Assembly: GCF_036625195.1 (NCBI RefSeq)
Contig: NZ_JAZKUG010000001.1
Location: 3,100,001 to 3,164,000, forward strand
Length of the DNA: 64,000 nucleotides
Reading direction: 5' to 3'
DNA from: Accumulibacter sp.
GTDB lineage: Bacteria > Pseudomonadota > Gammaproteobacteria > Burkholderiales > Rhodocyclaceae
In this document: positions 18,594 to 27,951 of the stretch, piece after piece
Position numbering within the stretch: the first letter of the stretch is position 1
How the letters are laid out: each line of letters opens with the position of its first letter
The notes under the pieces: model-generated
Told to the model about the DNA's origin: nothing
Seen by the model: the letters and a program-made list of their open reading frames with translations, nothing else
Databases searched by the model: none
Made by a program: the position numbers and the translations under genes

Positions 18594-20548
18594 GCGCCGC
18601 TTTCCTCGACCTGCCACAGTTCGTTTCGGCCGCCGGCACGCTGCGCCTGCCGGGATCGAAGAGCCTCTCCAACCGCGTCCTGCTGCTGGCGGCGCTGGCC
18701 AGTGGGCGCAGCGAGATCCGCGACCTGCTCGCCTCGGATGACACCGCGCGCATGCTCGACGCACTGCGCACGCTGGGCGTCGGCATCGAGCCGGCGGGTG
18801 ACGGCGCGTTCGTTGTCGACGGCGTCGCCGGCGCGCTGCCGGTGCGCACGGCCGAACTCTTCCTCGGCAATGCCGGCACCGCTTTCCGGCCGCTGACGGC
18901 GGTGCTCGCGCTGGCCGGCGGCACCTATCGCCTGTCGGGCGTGCCGCGCATGCACGAGCGGCCGATTGCCGATCTCGTCGATGGCCTGCGGCAGCTCGGC
19001 GCGGAGATCGACTACCTGGCGGGCGAGGGCTTCCCGCCACTGCTGATCCGGCCGCCGCGACCTTCCGCCGCAGCCGTCGTCCGCCTGCGCGGCGATGTCT
19101 CGAGCCAGTTCCTCAGCGGGCTGCTGATGGCGCTGCCGCTGCGCGGCGCCGAGACGACGGTCGAGATCGTCGGCGAGCTGATCTCGCGGCCCTACGTCGA
19201 GATGACGCTGGCAATGATGGCGCGCTTCGGTGTGCTCGTGCAGCGCGACGGCTGGCAACGCTTCACTGTCGCCGCCGGCAGCGTCTACCGGTCGCCCGGG
19301 GTGCTGCCTGTCGAAGGCGACGCGTCGTCGGCGTCGTATTTCCTGGCGCTCGGCGCCATCGCTGGCGGGCCGGTGCGCGTCGAGGGAGTGGGAAGGGATT
19401 CGATCCAGGGCGACGTCGGCTTCGCCGACGCGCTGGTGGCGATGGGCGCGCGCATCACGCTCGGCGAAAACTGGATCGAGGCGGCGGCCCCCGGCGCCGG
19501 CAGCCTGCGCGGCATCGAACTCGACTGCAACCACATCCCGGACGCGGCGATGACGCTGGCGACGGTGGCGCTTTTTGCCCGCGGGCCGACGACGCTCGGC
19601 AACATCGCCAGCTGGCGCGTGAAGGAGACCGACCGCATCGCCGCGATGGCGAGCGAACTCAGCAAGCTCGGCGTGCGCGTCGACAGCGGCGAGGATTTCA
19701 TCCGTGTCCATCCGCCGGGCGCGACGGAGTCGCTGCTGCCGGCGGTGATCGACACCTACGACGATCACCGCATCGCCATGTGCCTGTCGCTCGCCGCCCG
19801 CGGCGCACCGCTGCGGATCAATGATCCGCGCACCGTCGGCAAGACCTTTCCCGACTATTTCGAGCGCTTCGCGGCGATGACGCGACCGGTGCCGGTGGTT
19901 GCGGTCGATGGCACCTCGGCCTCGGGCAAGGGAACGATCGCCGCGCGCGTGGCGCAGGCGCTCGGCTGGCACTACCTCGATTCGGGCGCCCTTTACCGGT
20001 TGACGGCGCTCGCCGCGCTGCGCGCCGGCGCCGCTGCCGACGATGAGGCAGCGGTGGCGGCGATCGCGGCGACGCTCGACGTCGAGTTTGCCGGGACGTC
20101 GATCCGTCTCGCCGGCGACGAGGTCGGCGATGCCATCCGCAGCGAGGAGATCTCGCGTGCGGCGTCGCTGGTGGCGGCGCTGCCGGCCGTGCGCAGCGCG
20201 CTTCTCTTCCGGCAGCGGGCATTCCGGCGCCCGCCCGGCCTGGTGGCCGACGGGCGCGACATGGGCACGGTGGTCTTCCCGGATGCGACGAGCAAGGTGT
20301 TTCTCACCGCCAGTCTCGAGAAGCGTGCGGAGAGGCGCCTTAAGCAGTTGATCGACAAAGGAATCGCTGCTAATATCCGCGATCTCGTGCAGGACCTCGC
20401 GGAGCGCGACGCCAGAGATGGCCAGCGCAGCGTTGCGCCGATGCTGCCGAGTTCGGATGCCGAGTTGCTCGACACGACGGACCTGACCATCGAAACAGCG
20501 GTGGCGCAGGTGCTGGGCTGGGTCAACGAGGTTCCGGAAAAAGGGTGA
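18590..20548 (+). CDS. aroA-cmk: Fused EPSP synthase / cytidylate kinase
   Basis: One continuous 652-residue frame encodes two enzymes. Residues 1-430 are 5-enolpyruvylshikimate-3-phosphate synthase (shikimate pathway), with LPGSKSLSNRVLLLAALA, LGNAGTAFRPLTAVLA and the terminal DYFERFAAM. From about residue 437 a CMP kinase begins directly (VPVVAVDGTSASGKGT P-loop, HYLDSGALYR, VADGRDMGTVVFPDA, and RDARDGQRSVAP). The junction is only a few residues long and there is no stop or internal gene-like start between the halves. In many bacteria these are two adjacent genes, aroA and cmk, so this is a gene fusion at the same locus rather than a rearrangement. It overlaps tyrA by four bases and is followed by rpsA, the usual neighbour of cmk. 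Confidence 0.96.
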   Translation: MSAAFLDLPQFVSAAGTLRLPGSKSLSNRVLLLAALASGRSEIRDLLASDDTARMLDALRTLGVGIEPAGDGAFVVDGVAGALPVRTAELFLGNAGTAFRPLTAVLALAGGTYRLSGVPRMHERPIADLVDGLRQLGAEIDYLAGEGFPPLLIRPPRPSAAAVVRLRGDVSSQFLSGLLMALPLRGAETTVEIVGELISRPYVEMTLAMMARFGVLVQRDGWQRFTVAAGSVYRSPGVLPVEGDASSASYFLALGAIAGGPVRVEGVGRDSIQGDVGFADALVAMGARITLGENWIEAAAPGAGSLRGIELDCNHIPDAAMTLATVALFARGPTTLGNIASWRVKETDRIAAMASELSKLGVRVDSGEDFIRVHPPGATESLLPAVIDTYDDHRIAMCLSLAARGAPLRINDPRTVGKTFPDYFERFAAMTRPVPVVAVDGTSASGKGTIAARVAQALGWHYLDSGALYRLTALAALRAGAAADDEAAVAAIAATLDVEFAGTSIRLAGDEVGDAIRSEEISRAASLVAALPAVRSALLFRQRAFRRPPGLVADGRDMGTVVFPDATSKVFLTASLEKRAERRLKQLIDKGIAANIRDLVQDLAERDARDGQRSVAPMLPSSDAELLDTTDLTIETAVAQVLGWVNEVPEKG

Positions 20549-20741
20549 AACGGCAGCTGCCGTTCGCCAGCAGGTGTCACCAGCCAGATGCATCGTTGCT
20601 GCGGCCGCTGTCGGCAGGGGGTTGCCCCGCCGCTGCGTGCGAAGCGTTGGCCTGCCGTCGCAGGGAGCGCGCGGCAACGGGCAGGGCGGGTGATCGTCAT
20701 CAACTCACCCCGCAGCCATGCGGTCAGGTCAGTCAATCCAT

Positions 20742-22439
20742 ATGTCAGCCAATCCCACCATGCAGGAAAGCTTTGCCCAACTTTTCGAAGAGAGCCTCGG
20801 TCGCCAGGAAATGCGGCCCGGCGAGGTCATCACCGCGGAAGTCGTGCGCATCGACCAGAACTTCGTCGTCGTCAATGCCGGCCTCAAGTCCGAGAGCTAT
20901 ATCGAACTTGCGGAATTCCTCAACGACCAGGGCGCCATCGAAGTCAAGGTCGGCGATTTCGTCCAGGTCGCGATCGAGCAGCTCGAGAACGGTTTCGGCG
21001 AGACCCGTCTGTCGCGCGACCGGGCGAAGCGGGTCGCAGCCTGGAACGCGCTCGAGCAGGCGCTCAACGATGGCAGCCTGGTCTCCGGCACGATCACCGG
21101 CAAGGTCAAGGGTGGCCTGACCGTGATGACCAACAGCGTGCGGGCGTTCCTGCCGGGTTCGCTGGTCGACATGCGTCCGGTCAAGGACACGACGCCGTAC
21201 GAAGGCAAGACCTACGAGTTCAAGGTCATCAAGCTCGACCGCAAGCGCAACAACGTGGTGGTGTCGCGCCGCGCCGTCCTCGAGGCGAGCGTCGGCGAAG
21301 AGCGCGAAGCGCTGCTCGCGGCGCTGCGCGAAGGCAGCGTCGTCAAGGGCGTGGTGAAGAACATCACCGATTACGGCGCCTTCGTCGACCTCGGCGGCAT
21401 CGATGGCCTGCTGCACATCACCGATCTCGCGTGGCGTCGTGTCCGCCACCCGTCCGAGGTGCTGGCAGTCGGCGACGAAGTGCAGGCCAAGATTCTCAAG
21501 TTCGACCAGGAAAAGAACCGGGTGTCGCTCGGCCTCAAGCAACTCGGTGAGGATCCGTGGGTCGGCATCTCGCGCCGTTACCCGCCGACGACCCGCCTCT
21601 TCGGCAAGGTGACCAACCTGACCGACTACGGCGCCTTCGTCGAGATCGAGCAGGGAATCGAGGGTCTGGTACATGTCTCGGAGATGGACTGGACGAACAA
21701 GAACGTCCACCCGTCGAAGGTCGTCCAGCTTGGCGACGAGGTCGAGGTGATGATCCTCGAGATCGACGAGGATCGCCGCCGCATCTCGCTCGGCATGAAG
21801 CAGTGTGCGGCCAATCCGTGGGACGAGTTCTCGATGAACTACAAGAAGGGCGACCGGGTGCGCGGGGCGATCAAGTCGATCACCGACTTCGGCGTCTTCA
21901 TCGGCCTGCCGGGCGGCATCGACGGTCTCGTTCACCTCTCGGATCTGTCGTGGTCGGTTCCCGGCGAGGAGGCGATCCGCAACTTCCGCAAGGGCGACGA
22001 GGTGGACGCGGTGGTGCTGGCGATCGATACCGACAAGGAGCGCATCTCGCTTGGCATCAAGCAGCTCGATGGCGATCCCTACACCAGCTACATCGCGACG
22101 CACGACAAGAACAGCATCGCCCGCGGCGTCATCAAGTCGGTCGATGCGCGTGGCGCCGTGGTTATGCTCGAGGGCGACATCGAAGCCTACCTGCGTGCCT
22201 CCGAGGTCTCGCGCGAGCGCATCGACGACCTCACCAAGGTATACAAGGAAGGCGACCGGATCGAGGCGATGATCATCAACGTCGATCGCAAGACGCGTTC
22301 GATCAGTCTCTCGATCAGGGCCCGCGAACAGGCGGAACAGCACGAGGCGATGCAGAAGTTCTCGGCCGACAGCAGCGCCAGTTCGGGAACGACGAACCTG
22401 GGTGCCTTGCTCAAGGCCAAGCTGAACAATCCGCAGTAA
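20742..22439 (+). CDS. rpsA: 30S ribosomal protein S1
   Basis: This 565-residue protein has six S1 OB-fold repeats, recognisable by recurring VVKNITDYGAFVDLGGIDGLLH-like segments at about 190, 278, 363 and 448, with two more divergent copies at the N-terminus. Family starts align with MSANPTMQESFAQLFEESL, so I chose ATG 20742. ATG 20718 (upstream) and 20760 (downstream) are possible, and none has a strong Shine-Dalgarno, which is common for rpsA because it is autoregulated. It recruits mRNA to the 30S subunit. It sits between cmk and ihfB as in most proteobacteria. Confidence 0.96.
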   Translation: MSANPTMQESFAQLFEESLGRQEMRPGEVITAEVVRIDQNFVVVNAGLKSESYIELAEFLNDQGAIEVKVGDFVQVAIEQLENGFGETRLSRDRAKRVAAWNALEQALNDGSLVSGTITGKVKGGLTVMTNSVRAFLPGSLVDMRPVKDTTPYEGKTYEFKVIKLDRKRNNVVVSRRAVLEASVGEEREALLAALREGSVVKGVVKNITDYGAFVDLGGIDGLLHITDLAWRRVRHPSEVLAVGDEVQAKILKFDQEKNRVSLGLKQLGEDPWVGISRRYPPTTRLFGKVTNLTDYGAFVEIEQGIEGLVHVSEMDWTNKNVHPSKVVQLGDEVEVMILEIDEDRRRISLGMKQCAANPWDEFSMNYKKGDRVRGAIKSITDFGVFIGLPGGIDGLVHLSDLSWSVPGEEAIRNFRKGDEVDAVVLAIDTDKERISLGIKQLDGDPYTSYIATHDKNSIARGVIKSVDARGAVVMLEGDIEAYLRASEVSRERIDDLTKVYKEGDRIEAMIINVDRKTRSISLSIRAREQAEQHEAMQKFSADSSASSGTTNLGALLKAKLNNPQ

Positions 22440-22448
22440 GGCTGGGGG

Positions 22449-22736
22449 ATGACCAAGTCGGACCTGATCGCCGAACTGGCCCGGCGCTTCCCGCAACTCG
22501 TTGCCAAGGACGCTGACCTGTCGGTGAAGATGATTCTCGAGGCGATGGCAGAGGCACTGGGCAGAGGTGACCGGATCGAGATTCGCGGTTTCGGCAGCTT
22601 TGCCCTGAACTATCGGCCGCCGCGCGTCGGGCGCAACCCGAAGTCCGGCGAGAAAGTCGAGGTGCCGGAAAAATGGGTACCGCATTTCAAGGCTGGCAAG
22701 GAGTTGCGTGAGCGCGTGGACGCCGCGCCGGAGTGA
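22449..22736 (+). CDS. ihfB: Integration host factor subunit beta
   Basis: This 95-residue HU/IHF-family DNA-bending protein begins 9 bp after rpsA behind a gctggggg Shine-Dalgarno. Signature residues include MTKSDLIAELARR at the start, GDRIEIRGFGSFAL in the middle and the DNA-intercalating arm region RPPRVGRNPKSGE, with the conserved Pro. The partner IhfA is not in the window. A strong hairpin follows the gene, suggesting it ends the transcription unit that contains rpsA. Confidence 0.96.
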   Translation: MTKSDLIAELARRFPQLVAKDADLSVKMILEAMAEALGRGDRIEIRGFGSFALNYRPPRVGRNPKSGEKVEVPEKWVPHFKAGKELRERVDAAPE

Positions 22737-22770
22737 AGCATGGCCCCGGCTCGCCGGGCCGTGGCAGGTG

Positions 22771-22806
22771 ACGGGCGGCGACGAGAGTCGCCGCCCGTTT
22801 CTGTGT
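22771..22806 (+). terminator. Hairpin terminator after ihfB
   Basis: A perfect 12-bp stem (acgggcggcgac, loop gaga, gtcgccgcccgt) is followed by a short T-rich stretch (ttctgtgtct). It lies 35 bp after the ihfB stop, the right place to end the rpsA-ihfB transcript. The T-run is short, so strength is uncertain. Confidence 0.75.
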
Positions 22807-22904
22807 CTGTGGGAGCTGATCGATGCGCTTGTGGCAAGGGGTCTGCCGGATCCGCATGTCCCCCTGCCGGCCGGCCATCGCGTGGCACCTGGAAAGCCTG
22901 ATCA

Positions 22905-24074
22905 ATGATTGAGTTCGACTACTGGCAGCTGCTGCTCTTCCCGCTCTTCTTCGGCCTCGGCTGGCTGGCGGCACGGATCGACATCCGCCACTTGGTGCGC
23001 GAGTCGCGCGCACTGCCGCGTTCGTACTTCCAGGGGCTCAACTTTCTTCTCAATGCGCAGCCCGACCGCGCCATCGAGGCTTTCGTCGAGGCGGTCAAGG
23101 TCGATCCGCAGACGATCGAACTGCACTTCGCGCTCGGCAGCCTGTTCCGCCGGCGCGGCGAAACCGATCGCGCGATCCGCATGCACCAGAATCTCATCGA
23201 GCGCGAAGACCTGAAGCACGATCTGAAACTGCAGGCACTGGCGGAGCTCGGGCAGGACTACCTCAAGGCAGGCCTGCTCGATCGCGCGGAAGCGGTCTTC
23301 GACAAGCTGCGCGACTCCGAGCTCGGCGAGGAGGCGAAGCGCAACCTGCTCGAAATCTATCAGCTCGAGAAACATTGGGAGAAAGCGATCGCGATCGCTT
23401 CGGAGCTGCCGGACTTTGCTTCGCACAAGGAAATCGCCGAGTACCATTGCGAGCTCGCGGCAGCCGAGATCATTCGTTCACGCCGCGATCTCGCCGCGGG
23501 CTACCTGCAGACGGCGCTCGAGCGCAATCGCAAGTGTGTTCGCGCCAGCCTGCTGTGGGGCGACATGCTGTTGCAGGAGGAGCAGTGGGAGGCCGCCATC
23601 GAGTCCTGGCAGCGGATCGAACAGCAGGACCCGGCCTATCTGGCACTGGTGGCGCAGCGTCTGCTCGGCGCCTTCCGCAAGCTCGACCGGCGGGATGCAG
23701 GCCTCAGACTGCTGCGCGGCTATCTCGAGCACTATCCGTCGCTCGACCTGCTGGATGTGGTTTTTCAGCTCGTCCTCGAGGGCGATGGCGCGGAGGCCGC
23801 CTACGAACTGGTGCGTGACGAGCTGAAGCGGAACCCGACGCTGCTCGGCTTCGACAAGCTTCTCGAGGCGAGACTGTTGCTCGCCAGTGCCGAGAGTCGT
23901 CCCGACCTTGAGCTGGCGAAAGGCATCGTGCAGACGTACACGCGCCGCCTGGCGCGCTATCGGTGCGATAATTGCGGCTTCAAGGCGCGCCAGTTCTACT
24001 GGCGCTGTCCGGCCTGCGGCGGCTGGGAGACCTATTCCCCCAAGCGCAGCGAAGAGTTCGACCTGACACCCTAG
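22905..24074 (+). CDS. lapB: Lipopolysaccharide assembly protein B (TPR protein)
   Basis: This 389-residue protein begins with one membrane helix (YWQLLLFPLFFGLGWLAARI) and then carries TPR repeats over about residues 35-340, exposed to the cytoplasm. The C-terminus is a rubredoxin-like zinc/iron knuckle, CDNC at about 352 and CPAC at about 369. This architecture is that of LapB (YciM), which works with the FtsH protease to control LpxC and thereby LPS amount. The partner lapA, often just upstream after ihfB, is not present: only 168 bp separate ihfB and lapB. The gene leads into the heptose genes. Confidence 0.94.
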   Translation: MIEFDYWQLLLFPLFFGLGWLAARIDIRHLVRESRALPRSYFQGLNFLLNAQPDRAIEAFVEAVKVDPQTIELHFALGSLFRRRGETDRAIRMHQNLIEREDLKHDLKLQALAELGQDYLKAGLLDRAEAVFDKLRDSELGEEAKRNLLEIYQLEKHWEKAIAIASELPDFASHKEIAEYHCELAAAEIIRSRRDLAAGYLQTALERNRKCVRASLLWGDMLLQEEQWEAAIESWQRIEQQDPAYLALVAQRLLGAFRKLDRRDAGLRLLRGYLEHYPSLDLLDVVFQLVLEGDGAEAAYELVRDELKRNPTLLGFDKLLEARLLLASAESRPDLELAKGIVQTYTRRLARYRCDNCGFKARQFYWRCPACGGWETYSPKRSEEFDLTP

Positions 24075-24156
24075 GAGTCTCCCGTGCATTCATCGTTGCC
24101 TGCTGCGCGCGACGCCAGGCTGGCATGGCATCTGGCTGCGCCCGATCGGAGCGTCG

Positions 24157-25089
24157 ATGCGGCTGCCTGATCTGTCGGCGGCGCGCCTGCTGATCGTCGG
24201 CGACGTCATGCTCGACCGCTACTGGTTCGGCGATGTCGCGCGCATCTCGCCCGAGGCGCCGGTGCCGGTGGTCCGTATTGGCCGCAGCGAAGAGCGGCCG
24301 GGCGGCGCGGCGAACGTCGCGCGCAACGTCGCCGCGCTGGGGGCGCACGCCACCCTGCTGTCGGTCGTCGGCGATGACGAGGCGGGCCGCAGCCTGCAGC
24401 AGTTGCTGGCAGCCAGCGGTATCGACGTCAGCCTGCATGTCGATCCGGCGATCAGCACGACGGTCAAGCTGCGTGTGATCGGCCGCCAGCAGCAGTTGTT
24501 GCGCATCGACTTCGAGACTTGGCCATCGCACGAGGTCCTGCGCGCAAAACTGGCGGAGTTCGCTGTCCGGGTGGCCGACTGTGACGCGGTGATCCTCTCC
24601 GACTATGGCAAGGGAGGCCTGACGCACATTGGCGAGATGATCCGGCTGGCAAACGCAGCCGGCAAGCAGGTTCTGGTTGACCCGAAGGGCGACGATTTCT
24701 CGAAGTATTCCGGCGCAACCGTGGTGACGCCGAACCGTGCCGAGTTGCGGACCGTCGTCGGCCGCTGGCAGGACGAGGGCGAACTGGCGCGCAAGGCGAC
24801 CGCCTTGCGCGAGCAGTTGCAACTCGACGCCTTGCTGGTGACGCGCAGTGAAGAAGGGATGTCGCTCTTCCACCGCTCGGCGCTGATCCACGAGAAGGCG
24901 GTGGCACGGGAAGTCTTCGACGTCTCGGGTGCCGGGGACACGGTGATCGCCACCCTGGCAGTGATGCTCGCCTGCGCCGCCGGCTGGCCGGACGCGGTGC
25001 ATGCGGCGAACGTCGCCGCTGGGCTGGTCGTCGGCAAGCTGGGGACTGCCGTGGTCGAGGGCGGCGAACTGGCGGCCGCGGTGAAGTGA
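24157..25089 (+). CDS. hldA: D-glycero-beta-D-manno-heptose-7-phosphate kinase
   Basis: This 310-residue PfkB/ribokinase-family sugar kinase equals the N-terminal half of E. coli HldE. It shows GDVMLDRYWFGDV at the start, the substrate motif RPGGAANVARNVAALG near 45, and the ATP/anion-hole signature DVSGAGDTVIATLAV near 262. It phosphorylates heptose-7-phosphate in the ADP-heptose pathway for LPS inner core. The adenylyltransferase half (HldC) is not attached and must be encoded elsewhere. The next gene is hldD, 14 bp downstream. Confidence 0.94.
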   Translation: MRLPDLSAARLLIVGDVMLDRYWFGDVARISPEAPVPVVRIGRSEERPGGAANVARNVAALGAHATLLSVVGDDEAGRSLQQLLAASGIDVSLHVDPAISTTVKLRVIGRQQQLLRIDFETWPSHEVLRAKLAEFAVRVADCDAVILSDYGKGGLTHIGEMIRLANAAGKQVLVDPKGDDFSKYSGATVVTPNRAELRTVVGRWQDEGELARKATALREQLQLDALLVTRSEEGMSLFHRSALIHEKAVAREVFDVSGAGDTVIATLAVMLACAAGWPDAVHAANVAAGLVVGKLGTAVVEGGELAAAVK

Positions 25090-25103
25090 AGTGAGGTGAT
25101 TCC

Positions 25104-26108
25104 ATGTACACCATCGTCACCGGCGCCGCCGGCTTCATTGGCGCCAATCTCGTCCGGGCGCTGAACGAGCGCGGCGTGCGCCGGATCATCGCCGTCGACA
25201 ACCTGACACGGGCCGACAAGTTCCGCAACCTGGTCGATTGCGACATCGCCGATTACCTCGACAAGCAGGAGTTCATCGATCGCCTGCTGGCTGGCCATTT
25301 CGACGGTGACGTCGACGCCATCCTGCATCAGGGCGCCTGCTCCGACACCATGGAAGGCGATGGTCGCTACATGATGGAGAACAATTACCGCTACTCGCTC
25401 GGCATCCTCGACTGGTGTCTCGACCAGGAGGTGCCGTTGCTCTATGCCTCGAGCGCGGCAACCTACGGCGGTGGCCGGGTTTTCCGCGAGGAGCGGGCGC
25501 ACGAGGCGCCACTGAACGTCTACGGTTACTCGAAGTTCCTCTTCGATCAGATAGTCCGTCAGAGGTTGACCGTGAATGGCTCGTCGAGCTCGCAGGTGGT
25601 CGGTTTCCGCTACTTCAACGTCTATGGACCGCGCGAGTCGCACAAGGGGCGGATGGCGTCGGTGGCTTTCCACCACTACCACCAGTTTCGCAGCGATGGC
25701 AAGGTCAGGCTATTCGCCGGTTGTGACGGTCATGCCGACGGCGAGCAGCGGCGCGACTTCGTGTACGTCGAGGACGTCGTCCGCGTGAACCTTTTCTTCC
25801 TCGATCACCCTGAACGATCGGGTATCTTCAACGTCGGTACGGGGCGCGCGCAGACCTTCAACGAGTTGGCGGTGGCGAACGTCAATGCCTGCCGGGCGCT
25901 TGCCGGTGAGAGTCCGTTGCCGCTGGCGGAGCTGGTTGGGCAGGGATTGATCGAATATGTGCCTTTTCCTGCGGATCTCAGAGGCCGCTATCAGAGTTTC
26001 ACCGAGGCGGATCTGACGAAGTTGCGCCGGGCTGGCTACCAGGCGACCTTTGCCGACGTCGGCGAGGGTGTGGCACGCTATGTCGACTGGTTGAATGCTC
26101 ATGGTTGA
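25104..26108 (+). CDS. hldD: ADP-L-glycero-D-manno-heptose-6-epimerase
   Basis: This 334-residue extended SDR enzyme epimerises ADP-heptose before its transfer to the LPS inner core. The Rossmann motif TGAAGFIGANLVRALNERG is at the N-terminus, YASSAATYGGG near residue 113 supplies the Ser/Thr, and YGYSKFLFD near 140 carries the catalytic Tyr-x-x-x-Lys. FRYFNVYGPRE is the conserved NAD-sugar epimerase block. A ggtg-type Shine-Dalgarno precedes ATG 25104. The 3' end overlaps the cysM start. Confidence 0.95.
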   Translation: MYTIVTGAAGFIGANLVRALNERGVRRIIAVDNLTRADKFRNLVDCDIADYLDKQEFIDRLLAGHFDGDVDAILHQGACSDTMEGDGRYMMENNYRYSLGILDWCLDQEVPLLYASSAATYGGGRVFREERAHEAPLNVYGYSKFLFDQIVRQRLTVNGSSSSQVVGFRYFNVYGPRESHKGRMASVAFHHYHQFRSDGKVRLFAGCDGHADGEQRRDFVYVEDVVRVNLFFLDHPERSGIFNVGTGRAQTFNELAVANVNACRALAGESPLPLAELVGQGLIEYVPFPADLRGRYQSFTEADLTKLRRAGYQATFADVGEGVARYVDWLNAHG

Positions 26109-27000
26109 GACCCTCGAGGACCAGGTTGGCGGTACGCCGCTGGTGATCCTGAAGCGCCTGCCGGGCACGCTTGGCGCGGCGCGCGGCAACCGCATCCTGG
26201 CGAAACTGGAGGGCAACAATCCGGCCGGATCGGTCAAGGATCGTCCGGCGCTATCGATGATCGCGCGGGCCGAACGGCGCGGTGACATCCGGCCGGGCGA
26301 CACGCTGATCGAGGCGACCTCGGGCAACACCGGTATCGCGCTGGCGATGGTGGCCGCCGCGCGCGGCTACCGCATGTTGTTGGTGATGCCGGAGAACCAG
26401 AGCGTCGAGCGGCGGCAGACGATGCGTGCCTTTGGCGCCGAACTGGTGCTGACGCCGCGCGACGGCGGGATGGAGCTGGCGCGTGACATCGCCGAGGGCA
26501 TGCAAAGGGAGGGTCGCGGCATCATCCTCGACCAGTTTGCCAACCCTGACAACCCGCTGGCGCACTATGAGGGCACCGGCCCGGAGCTGTGGCGGCAGAC
26601 GGCCGGCGGCATCACCCATTTCGTCAGCAGCATGGGAACCACCGGGACGATCATGGGTGTCTCGCGTTATCTCAAGGAACGGAACGCGGCGATCTGCATC
26701 GTCGGTTGCCAGCCGGAGGAAGGTTCGCAGATCCCGGGGATCCGCAAGTGGCCGGAGGCCTACCTGCCGAAGATCTTCGAGCGCACGCGGGTTGATCGCG
26801 TCGAGTCGGTGTCACAGGACGCAGCGGAAGAGATGACCCGTCGCCTGGCGCGCGAGGAGGGCATCTTCGCCGGCATCTCCTCGGGTGGCGCGCTCACCGT
26901 TGCCCTGCGGCTGGCTGCCGAAGTCGAGAATGCAACCATCGTCAGCATCGTCTGCGACCGCGGTGACCGCTACCTGTCGACCGGCGTCTTCCCGGCCTGA
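26095..27000 (+). CDS. cysM: Cysteine synthase B
   Basis: This 301-residue PLP enzyme forms cysteine (or sulfocysteine) from O-acetylserine. The PLP lysine lies in NNPAGSVKDRPALSM, the phosphate-binding loop is TSGNTGIALAM, and SSMGTTGTIMGVSRYL is the second glycine-rich loop. The gene starts inside the end of hldD, either at ATG 26095 or at ATG 26101 two codons later; neither has a clear Shine-Dalgarno, so translation is probably coupled to hldD. A cysM after the heptose genes is a frequent betaproteobacterial arrangement. Confidence 0.93.
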   Translation: MLMVETLEDQVGGTPLVILKRLPGTLGAARGNRILAKLEGNNPAGSVKDRPALSMIARAERRGDIRPGDTLIEATSGNTGIALAMVAAARGYRMLLVMPENQSVERRQTMRAFGAELVLTPRDGGMELARDIAEGMQREGRGIILDQFANPDNPLAHYEGTGPELWRQTAGGITHFVSSMGTTGTIMGVSRYLKERNAAICIVGCQPEEGSQIPGIRKWPEAYLPKIFERTRVDRVESVSQDAAEEMTRRLAREEGIFAGISSGGALTVALRLAAEVENATIVSIVCDRGDRYLSTGVFPA

Positions 27001-27009
27001 ACGCGGTCG

Positions 27010-27795
27010 ATGAAGCCGGTTCTCGCTTTTGACATCGAGACGGTTCCGGACGTCGCGGGTCTGCGCCGCCTGCATCTGCTCGATCCGGGCCTGTCCGATG
27101 AGGAAGTCGCCGAACTCGCGTTCCAGCGACGGCGGGCGGCGACCGGCAACGACTTCCTGCCCTTGCACCTGCAGCGGGTGGTGGTGATTTCCTGTGCGCT
27201 GCGTGTGGGGAGGGATTTCCGTGTCTGGTCCCTGGCTGCACCCGAGCTCGGCGAGGCGGAGATCATCCAGCGTTTCTTCGACGGCGTGGAGAAGTTCACG
27301 CCGCAACTGTTGTCCTGGAATGGCGGTGGCTTCGACTTGCCTGTACTGCACTACCGGGGGCTGATTCACGGCTTGGTCGCTCCTCGCTACTGGGACCTCG
27401 GCGATGGTGATCACGCCGACAGTCGCGATTTCAAGTGGAACAATTACATCAGCCGCTATCACACCCGTCACCTCGATCTGATGGACCTTCTGGCACTCTA
27501 TCAGCCGCGCGCCGCCGTGCCGTTGGACGAACTGGCGAGGCTGATCGGTTTCCCCGGCAAGCTCGGGATGGATGGCAGCAAGGTGTGGCAGGCATGGCAG
27601 GAAGGTCGCAGTGCCGAGATTCGCGACTACTGTGAGACCGACGCCGTCAATACCTATCTCGTCGGAGTCCGCTTTCGCTTGATGCGCGGCGAGATCTCCG
27701 CCAGTGAGTACGAGCAGGAGCAGGTTCGCGTGCGCGCTGCCGTGCAGCGCCTCGACAAGCTGCACTGGCGCGAGTTCCTCGCTGCGTGGGCTTAG
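27010..27795 (+). CDS. Predicted 3'-5' exonuclease (PolB-type DnaQ fold)
   Basis: This 261-residue protein carries the three exonuclease motifs of the DNA_pol_B_exo2 family. Exo I is AFDIETVPD with Asp8 and Glu10, Exo II is LSWNGGGFDLPVL near residue 100, and Exo III is YCETDAVNTYLV near 205. It is a stand-alone nuclease without a polymerase domain. It probably acts in DNA repair or RNA/DNA end trimming, but the physiological role of this family is not well defined. It lies 9 bp after cysM in the same direction. Confidence 0.88.
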   Translation: MKPVLAFDIETVPDVAGLRRLHLLDPGLSDEEVAELAFQRRRAATGNDFLPLHLQRVVVISCALRVGRDFRVWSLAAPELGEAEIIQRFFDGVEKFTPQLLSWNGGGFDLPVLHYRGLIHGLVAPRYWDLGDGDHADSRDFKWNNYISRYHTRHLDLMDLLALYQPRAAVPLDELARLIGFPGKLGMDGSKVWQAWQEGRSAEIRDYCETDAVNTYLVGVRFRLMRGEISASEYEQEQVRVRAAVQRLDKLHWREFLAAWA

Positions 27796-27951
27796 GGAGG
27801 GTGCAGCCGTCTGCAGCGGTACTGATGCGGATCAGGGGGGCACACTTGCGAGGCGGCGCCGATCTCATCCCACGGTTGTGGTTGCCGCGTGTGTATGGTC
27901 ACACTCGGCGTGCTTCCTTTCTCTTATCGTTGCGTTTTCGGGAGGAATCCG

